Shown piece by piece: positions 58,466 to 64,000 of a stretch of 64,000 nucleotides of DNA (positions within the stretch are counted from its first letter, which is position 1; each line of letters begins with the position of its first letter). A model generated the notes under the pieces. It saw only the letters and a list, made by a program, of their open reading frames with translations, was not told the DNA's origin and searched no databases. The translations under genes and the position numbers were made by a program. The DNA is from Holophagales bacterium (GTDB taxonomy: Bacteria > Acidobacteriota > Thermoanaerobaculia > Multivoradales > Multivoraceae): the NCBI GenBank assembly GCA_009836625.1, contig VXVC01000002.1, forward strand, positions 62,001 to 126,000, written 5' to 3'.

Positions 58466-59695
58466 TCAGTGTTCATGCCAGGGCTCGGGCTCGGTCTGGC
58501 GCCGGACGTGGAGACCGGCGCCGGCGATTCGCTGGATCAGCTCCTCGACGTGCTCGACGCCGCGGGTTTCGAGCCGCAGCTCGATGTGCACTTCATTGAG
58601 CCCGAGGGCGGTGAAGGCGCGCTCGTGATGGGTCTCCAGGACGTTGGCGCCCGCCTCGCCGACCAGGTTGAGCAGCGCCGCGAGGGCGCCCGGACGATCC
58701 TTGACGCACACGTCGAGCCGGACCAGGCGGCCGTCCTTCGTCAGGCCGCGGTCGATGATGCGGCTGAGCAGTGTGACGTCGATGTTGCCGCCGGTCAGCA
58801 CCATCGCGGTCCGGCGGCCCTTCGTCTGGGGAACGTGGTCGTTGACGACCGCGGCCAGCACCGAGGCTCCGGCGCCCTCGACGACCGCCTTCTCCCGCTC
58901 GAGCAGGAGGAGGACGGCGTTCGCGATCTCTTCCTCGTCCACCGTCACGATGTCGTCGACCAGATCGCGCACGAGCCCCATCGTCAGCTCGCCGGGTCGC
59001 TTGACCGCTATGCCCTCGGCGATCGTGTGGCGGCGCTCCACCGTAACCGGGCGGCCGGCGGCGAGGCTCTCCCGCATCGACGGGACGGCCTCGGTCTGCA
59101 CGCCGATGATCCGGGTTTGCGGCCGGTGCGCCTTGTAGGCGGCGGCGATCCCGGCGATCACCCCGCCGCCACCGATCGGCACGACGACGACCTCGAGGTC
59201 GGGCTCCTGGGTCATCAGCTCGAAGCCGATCGTGCCCTGGCCGGCGACGATCTGGGGGTCGTCGAACGGGTGGACGTAGGTCCAGCCGTGCTCGGCTTCG
59301 AGTTCCCGGGCATGGGCCGTGGCGTCGTCGAAGGTCTCGCCGGCCAGCCGGACGTCGGCGCCGAAGTTCCGCGTGTTCGCCACCTTGATCAGGGGCGTCG
59401 GCAGCGGCATGACGACGGTCGCCTCGAGACCGAGCCGGTGCGCGTGGTAGGCCACCGCCTGACCGTGGTTGCCGGCCGAGGCCGTGATCAGGCCGCGGCT
59501 CCGCTCCTCCTCCGAGAGGGTGAGGATGCGGTTGAGCGCCCCGCGCTCCTTGAAGGAGCCGGTCATCTGCAGGTTCTCGAGCTTGAAGTAGGCGCCGATG
59601 CCGCAGAGGCGGGAAAAATACTCCGAGCGGGCGCAGGGACTCTCGTAGACCGCGCCGGCGATCCGGCGCCGCGCCTGCTCGATCAACTCGGCCAT
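58466..59695 (-). CDS. ilvA: Threonine dehydratase (catabolic/ACT type)
   Basis: This ~409-residue PLP enzyme has the lysine in TGSFKERGA (K49), the glycine-rich loop ASAGNHGQAVAY and IGGGGVIAGIA for phosphate binding. A C-terminal ACT domain (about 330-409; DRPGALAALLNLVGEAGANV) is followed by HEH. It makes 2-oxobutanoate and ammonia from threonine. The single ACT domain and length match the TdcB/IlvA-like ~400-residue group rather than the 500-residue IlvA. A TTG at 59728 would add 11 residues; the ATG at 59695 is chosen. Confidence 0.92.
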   Translation of the reverse strand: MAELIEQARRRIAGAVYESPCARSEYFSRLCGIGAYFKLENLQMTGSFKERGALNRILTLSEEERSRGLITASAGNHGQAVAYHAHRLGLEATVVMPLPTPLIKVANTRNFGADVRLAGETFDDATAHARELEAEHGWTYVHPFDDPQIVAGQGTIGFELMTQEPDLEVVVVPIGGGGVIAGIAAAYKAHRPQTRIIGVQTEAVPSMRESLAAGRPVTVERRHTIAEGIAVKRPGELTMGLVRDLVDDIVTVDEEEIANAVLLLLEREKAVVEGAGASVLAAVVNDHVPQTKGRRTAMVLTGGNIDVTLLSRIIDRGLTKDGRLVRLDVCVKDRPGALAALLNLVGEAGANVLETHHERAFTALGLNEVHIELRLETRGVEHVEELIQRIAGAGLHVRRQTEPEPWHEH

Positions 59696-59768
59696 GTGCA
59701 GGGAATCGACCACGACAGGATTCTGCAACAGTCGGCGGCGACGGCGTCTTCCGGCTGCGTGCCTCGCG

Positions 59769-59798
59769 TTGACAGGGGAACTCTCCCCTTTGTACCGT
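59769..59798 (+). promoter_or_regulatory. Candidate promoter of the tRNA-Val pair
   Basis: TTGACA (59769-59774) is a perfect -35; the best -10 is TACCGT (59793-59798) after an 18-base spacer. A short inverted repeat (GGGGA-ACTC-TCCCC-like) lies between. It is placed ~50 bases before the first tRNA. Confidence 0.4.
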
Positions 59799-59846
59799 TG
59801 CGCCTTCTCGCGGCTGGCCTTGCCGGCATTCTCGGCCTCGAGAGAC

Positions 59847-59923
59847 AGGCCCGTAGCTCAGTTGGTTAGAGCGCTACGTTGACATCGTAGAGGTCAGCGG
59901 TTCGAGTCCGCTCGGGCCTACCA
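59847..59923 (+). tRNA. tRNA-Val (anticodon GAC)
   Basis: This 77-base cloverleaf has acceptor AGGCCCG/CGGGCCT, D-arm GCTC...GAGC, anticodon stem CTACG/CGTAG with loop TTGACAT (GAC), T-arm AGCGG-TTCGAGT-CCGCT and encoded CCA. It reads GUC/GUU. Confidence 0.97.
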
Positions 59924-59948
59924 GGGTCCGCAGTTCGGTCTGTGACTC

Positions 59949-60025
59949 AGGCGCTTAGCTCAGTTGGTTAGAGCGCTACCTTCACACGGTAGAGGTCAGC
60001 GGTTCGAGTCCGCTAGCGCCTACCA
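59949..60025 (+). tRNA. tRNA-Val (anticodon CAC)
   Basis: This 77-base cloverleaf has acceptor AGGCGCT/AGCGCCT, anticodon stem CTACC/GGTAG with loop TTCACAC (CAC), T-arm identical to the preceding tRNA and encoded CCA. It reads GUG. The two genes share most of the sequence and lie 25 bases apart, so they arose by duplication. Confidence 0.97.
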
Positions 60026-60096
60026 TCGCGGTGTCGGGCCGCGCGGGCCCGGCCATGTCCCGGACGAACCCGCTCTTCCAGTACCGTTCTCGACCG

Positions 60097-62034
60097 ATGC
60101 TCGACCTGACGTTGCCCGACGGATCGGTGCGCAGCGTCCCGCCCGGGACGACGGCGCTGGACGTGGCGCGCTCGATCGGACCCGGCCTGGCGAAGGCGGC
60201 GGTCGGCGCCGAACTCGACGGCCGCCTCGTCGACCTGCGCACGCCGATTGAGGCGTCGGGCCGGTTCCGGCTGTTCACGGCGAAGAACGACGAGGCCGGG
60301 ATCTTCCTCCGTCACACGGCAGAGCACGTGCTGGCCGACGCGGTGCAGCGACTCTGGCCCGGTACCCAGATCGACGTCGGCCGGCGCGATCACTCCGAGA
60401 AGTATCAGTACGACTTCCGCTTCCCGCGAGCCTTCGTGCCGGAGGACCTCGAAGCGATCGAGGAGAAGATGCGGGAGATCCTGCGAGAGAAGCACGAGGT
60501 CGAGCGGGTCGAGATCGATCGCGAGGAAGCGCGGGAGCTGTTCGCCGGCATGGGCGAGGAACTGAAGCTGGAGCGCCTGGACGACATCCCGGAGGGCGAG
60601 GCGATCACGCTGTTCCGGCACGGCGAGTTCGTCGACCTCTGCCGCGGTCCGCACGCGCAGCGCGTCGACCAGGTCGGCGCCGTCAAGCTGCTCGAAAGCT
60701 CGGGCGTGTTCCACCGCGGCGACCAGAGCCGCGAGCAGTTGCAGCGGATCTACGGAACCGCGTTCGCGAACCGGGAAGCGCTCGACGGCTATCTGGCCGA
60801 CCTGGAGCTGCGCCGGGCCCGCGACCACCGCCGCCTGGGCCCGGAACTCGACCTGTTCAGCTTCAACCAGAGCGCGCCCGGCAGTCCCTTCTTCCACCCC
60901 CGCGGGACGGTGATCTACAACCTCCTGGTCGACTACGTGCAGGGACTCAACCGGCGCGACGGCTTCGAGGAGGTGCGAACGCCGCAGATTCTCGACGTCG
61001 ACCTTTGGCATCGCTCAGGGCACTGGGACAACTACCGGGAGAACATGTTCCTGACCGAGGTCGACGAGCGGCAGTACGCGGTGAAGCCGATGAACTGCCC
61101 GACCCACTGCCTGATCTACCGTACCGACCTCCGCTCCTACCGGGACCTGCCGATCCGCTACGCCGACTTCGGTCGCCTCCACCGCTACGAACGGTCCGGC
61201 GTCATCACCGGCCTCACCAGGGTGCGCACGTTCTGCCAGGATGACGCCCACACCTTCTGCACCGAGGAGCAGGTGGAAGCCGAGGTGTTGCTGCCCGTGT
61301 CGACGATCCTGGAGATCTACCGGACGTTCGGCTTCGAGGACATCCTGATCGAGGTCTCCACGCGGCCGGAGAAGTCGATCGGCAGCGCCGAACTCTGGGA
61401 GCGGGCCGAGAACGCGCTGATGGGGGCGCTCAGGAGCCGGGGCCTCGACTTCGAGGTCAACGAGGGCGACGGCGCATTCTACGGCCCGAAGATCGACTTC
61501 CAGGTCCTCGACGCGCTCGGCCGGAGCTGGCAGTTGGGAACCGTGCAGCTGGACTACCAGATGCCCGAGCGGCTGGACCTGGAGTACACGGCGAGCGACG
61601 GCGGGACCCGGCGCCCGGTCATGCTGCACCGGGCCATGCTGGGCTCGGTCGAACGCTTCCTGGGCATCCTGATCGAACACACGGGCGGCGCCTTCCCGGT
61701 CTGGCTGGCGCCGGTCCAGGCGGTCGTCCTGCCGGTCTCCGACCGCTTCATGGACTACGGCCGGGAGGTCACCCGCCGGCTCTCCGACGCCGGTGTGCGC
61801 GTCGAACTGGACGAACGCAGCGAGAAGCTCGGCTACAAGATCCGCGACGCCCAGACCCACAAGGTCCCCTACATGCTCGTCGTCGGCGGCCGTGAACAGG
61901 AAGCGGGCACCGTCTCGTTGCGGTTGCGTGAGGCGCCGGAGGACGGCGGCGGTCCTGATCAGGGCGCGGTGACGATCGACGAACTCGCCGCGCGCGTCGC
62001 GGACCGGACGGCCTCCAAATCGCTCAGCCTCTGA
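60097..62034 (+). CDS. thrS: Threonyl-tRNA synthetase
   Basis: This 645-residue enzyme has a TGS domain (LDLTLPDGSVRSVPPGTTAL), the editing domain (RHTAEHVLADAVQRLWPGTQ, CRGPHAQ) and a class II core with FEEVRTPQIL, MNCPTHCLIY (zinc Cys) and the motif 2 region RYADFGRLHRYERSG. The C-terminal anticodon domain starts about 545. The start is ATG 60097 since GTG 60031 would leave only five bases after the tRNA. The usual next gene infC is absent. Confidence 0.97.
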   Translation: MLDLTLPDGSVRSVPPGTTALDVARSIGPGLAKAAVGAELDGRLVDLRTPIEASGRFRLFTAKNDEAGIFLRHTAEHVLADAVQRLWPGTQIDVGRRDHSEKYQYDFRFPRAFVPEDLEAIEEKMREILREKHEVERVEIDREEARELFAGMGEELKLERLDDIPEGEAITLFRHGEFVDLCRGPHAQRVDQVGAVKLLESSGVFHRGDQSREQLQRIYGTAFANREALDGYLADLELRRARDHRRLGPELDLFSFNQSAPGSPFFHPRGTVIYNLLVDYVQGLNRRDGFEEVRTPQILDVDLWHRSGHWDNYRENMFLTEVDERQYAVKPMNCPTHCLIYRTDLRSYRDLPIRYADFGRLHRYERSGVITGLTRVRTFCQDDAHTFCTEEQVEAEVLLPVSTILEIYRTFGFEDILIEVSTRPEKSIGSAELWERAENALMGALRSRGLDFEVNEGDGAFYGPKIDFQVLDALGRSWQLGTVQLDYQMPERLDLEYTASDGGTRRPVMLHRAMLGSVERFLGILIEHTGGAFPVWLAPVQAVVLPVSDRFMDYGREVTRRLSDAGVRVELDERSEKLGYKIRDAQTHKVPYMLVVGGREQEAGTVSLRLREAPEDGGGPDQGAVTIDELAARVADRTASKSLSL

Positions 62035-62121
62035 TCGGGATTTGCTGCGCTGCATTCCAGGGCGCAAGCTGCTACCATGCGCCGTTCGGCGGCTCCTCCG
62101 AGCCCCACAGGAGGCTCTGGA

Positions 62122-62313
62122 ATGCCCAAGCAGAAGACGCACCGTGGAGCGGCCAAGCGCTTCAAGCTCACCGCCAAGGGCAAGGTGAAGCGCAGGCACT
62201 CGATGATGAACCATATGCAGACCAAGAAGGCGCAGGGCCGGAAGCGGAAGCTGCGGAAGCAGACCGACGTCGTCGGCGGTTTCGCCAAGGCGATCAGGGG
62301 GATGATCCGCTAG
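62122..62313 (+). CDS. rpmI: Ribosomal protein bL35
   Basis: This 63-residue protein, [20 protein letters not shown], then [20 protein letters not shown], is unmistakable. ATG preceded by AGGAGG and a 5-base spacer. It lies 87 bases after thrS and 28 before rplT. Confidence 0.97.
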   Translation: MPKQKTHRGAAKRFKLTAKGKVKRRHSMMNHMQTKKAQGRKRKLRKQTDVVGGFAKAIRGMIR

Positions 62314-62341
62314 CTCGCCGGGGCTACGGGGGCATAAGACG

Positions 62342-62725
62342 ATGGCACGAGTAAAACGGGGCAGCCGGCGCGCCCGCCGGCGGAAGAAGATCCTCAAGCA
62401 GGCGAAGGGCTACTACGGCGTCAAGTCGAAGGGGCACCGGATAGCCAAGCAGGCGGTCGACCGGTCGCTGGCCTTCTCCTACCGCGACCGGCGGCAGCGT
62501 AAGCGCCAGTTCCGGAGCCTCTGGATCGTCCGGATCAACGCCGCCGCGCGTCTGAACGGACTCTCCTACAGCCGGCTGATGTCCGGGCTGCGGCTTGCCG
62601 GCATCGAGTTGAACCGGAAGATGCTCGCCGACCTCGCGGTGCGGGATGCCGAGGGATTCGCGGCCGTCGCGACTGCCGCGCGGGGAGCGCTTGAAGCGGG
62701 CGCGGGTTCGGCCTCGTCGTCCTGA
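62342..62725 (+). CDS. rplT: Ribosomal protein bL20
   Basis: This 127-residue protein begins [20 protein letters not shown] and has [39 protein letters not shown] and [16 protein letters not shown], all standard. It has a short Ala/Gly/Ser C-terminal extension. L20 also represses its operon in many bacteria by binding leader RNA; no clear pseudoknot is visible upstream of rpmI. The stop overlaps the next ATG as TGATG. Confidence 0.97.
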   Translation: MARVKRGSRRARRRKKILKQAKGYYGVKSKGHRIAKQAVDRSLAFSYRDRRQRKRQFRSLWIVRINAAARLNGLSYSRLMSGLRLAGIELNRKMLADLAVRDAEGFAAVATAARGALEAGAGSASSS

Positions 62726-62940
62726 TGCCTGAGGGGGCGATCGACGCGGTCGCGCGCCTCGAGGCGGCGATTCAGCGCGCCAAGGAGGCGCTGGCTGCCG
62801 AGCGGGAGCGGACGCGGGAGCTGACCACCCAACTCGAAGCGGCCGAGAAGCATGCCGCCGAGGAGCGTGCCGAGATCGGTCAGCGGGTCGAGGCTCTGGC
62901 CGAGGGGCTCGAGGAGCTTCTGGCCGACGGCGAGTCCTGA
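62725..62940 (+). CDS. Small coiled-coil protein
   Basis: This 71-residue, Glu/Ala/Arg-rich protein is a continuous helix (RLEAAIQRAKEALAAERERT, TTQLEAAEKHAAEERAEIGQ) with heptad-like leucines. It is coupled to rplT and lies just before zapA, a position where ZapB-like or other cell-division helpers might be found. No family recognised with confidence. Confidence 0.6.
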   Translation: MPEGAIDAVARLEAAIQRAKEALAAERERTRELTTQLEAAEKHAAEERAEIGQRVEALAEGLEELLADGES

Positions 62941-62950
62941 CGGGCACGGC

Positions 62951-62959
62951 TGTTATAGT
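62951..62959 (+). promoter_or_regulatory. Extended -10 promoter upstream of zapA
   Basis: TGTTATAGT gives an extended TG-N-TATAGT element, 25 bases before the zapA ATG. No -35 is recognisable, which extended -10 promoters tolerate. Confidence 0.45.
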
Positions 62960-62984
62960 GCTCCCTCACAGGGGGTGTCGAGAA

Positions 62985-63302
62985 ATGGCCGAAAGTGAAC
63001 GCCAGGAAGAAGTTGCGGCGACTGTCGCGGTGGAGATCTTTGGCGTTCCCTACTCCCTCCGAGAGGATGGAACGGTCGCTGCGGACCGGCTTCGCGTACT
63101 CGCGGAGAAGGTCGATCGCAAGATGCGGGAGGTTGCTGACCAGGCGCCGAATCTGGAGCCGGATCAGATTGCCATCCTCGCCGCGTTGAATCTCGCCAAC
63201 GAGGCCAACGGGGACGGAGCAGCGGACGACGGGCGCTACCAGGATCTGGTGGAGCGCGTGTCGAGCCTGACCTCCGACCTGGAGGCGGCCCTCGACGCCT
63301 GA
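62985..63302 (+). CDS. zapA: Cell division protein ZapA
   Basis: This 105-residue protein has VAVEIFGVPYSLREDG and ADRLRVLAEKVDRKMREV, then a helical tail with LAALNLANEAN, all typical of ZapA. It bundles FtsZ filaments at the division site. The start is ATG 62985; AGAA precedes it but no strong Shine-Dalgarno. It is followed by the likely 6S RNA and rny, the usual order. Confidence 0.9.
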   Translation: MAESERQEEVAATVAVEIFGVPYSLREDGTVAADRLRVLAEKVDRKMREVADQAPNLEPDQIAILAALNLANEANGDGAADDGRYQDLVERVSSLTSDLEAALDA

Positions 63303-63327
63303 CTGTTGCTGAAAGGAACCTTGACTT

Positions 63328-63515
63328 GCATCCCCTGCGCGGTTCGTGATGAAAGCCGTGGTTGGAACCATCGCTCTTGTTAAGGGAGTCCTTCAACTGC
63401 TCGCCTGTGCCAGCCCCGCTCGAACGGGGACGCTGACGGCGGGTGGCGCGGACACCCACTTGGTCCCGCTCTGGTTCTGTGTCGGGGCGCGTTCACACGG
63501 CCCCGCGGGGGATGC
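63328..63515 (+). ncRNA. ssrS: Probable 6S RNA
   Basis: In the gap between zapA and rny, a common home of 6S RNA, GCATCCCC-TGCGCGG (63328-63342) pairs with CCCCGCG-GGGGATGC (63501-63515) to form a long closing stem. The enclosed ~160 bases form further helices with an unpaired central region, and total length is ~188. This matches the shape of 6S RNA, which sequesters sigma-70 RNA polymerase in stationary phase. I cannot run a covariance model. Confidence 0.6.
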
Positions 63516-63538
63516 CCTTCTGCCCGGATTGAGGGCCG

Positions 63539-64000
63539 ATGACCGAAACCACACTCATCGCCGCGGGTATAGCAGCGGCGACGCTGGCGGCTGCCTGGCT
63601 GGTTTGGAGCCTTGTCGGACGGCGTAGCGCGGCGAAGTTGATCGAAGAGGCGAGGCGCCAGGCCAGGGGCCTCGTCGAAGAGACCGAGCGCGACTGCGCG
63701 GCCAAGCGCCGGGAACAGGAGCTGGCGGCGAAGGAGGAGTTGCTGACGCTTCGCGCCGAGTTCGAGCGCTCGACGGCGGAGCAGCGCCGGGCGATGGAGG
63801 AGCGTGAGCGGAAGCTGAACGAACGCCGCGCGAGCTCCCGCGAAAAGGCGGCCGCGCTCGAGTCGCTCGAGCAGGAACTGAACGGACGGCAGCGTGCGCT
63901 CGGGGAGGCCGAAGACCGCCTGGAGGTTGAACAGGCCGAGGTCGGAGAACGGCTGGGGGAGGTTCGCCGGCAACTCGAGCGGGTGTCCGGACTGACCGTG
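63539..64000 (+). CDS. rny: Ribonuclease Y, N-terminal part
   Basis: The gene runs off the window. The visible 154 residues start with a membrane helix (LIAAGIAAATLAAAWLVWSL) and a long coiled coil (RRQARGLVEETERDCAAKRR, LNERRASSREKAAALESLEQ) with ELNGRQ-like heptads, as in RNase Y. The KH and HD domains are beyond the edge. It starts 24 bases after the 6S candidate. RNase Y initiates mRNA decay at the membrane. Confidence 0.9.
   Translation, partial: MTETTLIAAGIAAATLAAAWLVWSLVGRRSAAKLIEEARRQARGLVEETERDCAAKRREQELAAKEELLTLRAEFERSTAEQRRAMEERERKLNERRASSREKAAALESLEQELNGRQRALGEAEDRLEVEQAEVGERLGEVRRQLERVSGLTV

Noticed and set aside
59847..60025. Repeat/attachment site made by two near-identical tRNAs
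   Set aside because: Both are complete tRNA-Val genes with different anticodons; no integrase or insertion boundary is nearby.

Overview
The window is a 64-kb piece of a high-GC, Gram-negative bacterial chromosome. Envelope genes (LolA, CcmA-I, outer-membrane barrels, YajC-SecDF), the gene content, and a secreted protein with a C-terminal module I associate with Acidobacteriota suggest an acidobacterium-like organism, perhaps Thermoanaerobaculia. That placement is inference from overall character, because no rRNA is present. Genes are tightly packed and often overlap by four bases in the NTGA style (ATGA, GTGA, TTGA and, unusually, CTGA).

Layout: 1-7.8 kb holds a nuclease-domain fragment, a sigma-54 two-component pair, an outer-membrane barrel and comF. 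7.9-12.9 kb holds a small barrel, tRNA-Ala, a selenocysteine tRNA, an FmdB-type protein, moeA, a PilC/GspF protein and two lipoproteins. 13.0-16.9 kb is a three-gene putative biosynthetic or modification cluster (asparagine-synthase-like, radical SAM, halogenase-like flavoprotein) running into tmk-holB. 18.6-25.3 kb has a DsbA-like protein, an iodotyrosine-deiodinase-like flavoprotein, manC, trmB, an HD hydrolase, lolA and tgt. 25.4-30.7 kb is yajC-secD-secF followed by a bifunctional-type rel gene. 30.8-35.2 kb has two paralogous Ig/PKD surface proteins, a TPR peptide, accB-accC and thiE.

35.3-41.6 kb holds a cytochrome c fused to an outer-membrane barrel, a pentaheme cytochrome, secreted proteins (one with a long Asp/Glu/Gly tract), a 2OG-oxygenase-like protein and aroK. 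At 41.5-45.3 kb the aroK/ccmI-like junction is duplicated as two 402-bp direct copies bracketing a 2.96-kb island of visibly lower GC. The island carries a decayed IS481-type transposase and three small secreted proteins. 45-51 kb is a cytochrome c maturation operon (ccmA-B-D-E-F-G-H-I) with no ccmC. 51.2-53.4 kb is an ECF sigma factor/anti-sigma/membrane protein group. The remainder is a zinc-ribbon TPR protein, proS, a CorC/HlyC-type protein, a threonine dehydratase, two tRNA-Val genes, thrS-rpmI-rplT without infC, a coiled-coil peptide, zapA, a likely 6S RNA and the start of rny.

Two families of hairpin-rich dispersed repeats sit at gene ends (family A near 4.9, 12.2 and 18.5 kb; family B near 8.4, 14.4 and 35.2 kb). 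One family-B copy appears to be translated as the N-terminus of the radical SAM protein. The Ccm machinery fits the adjacent haem proteins.
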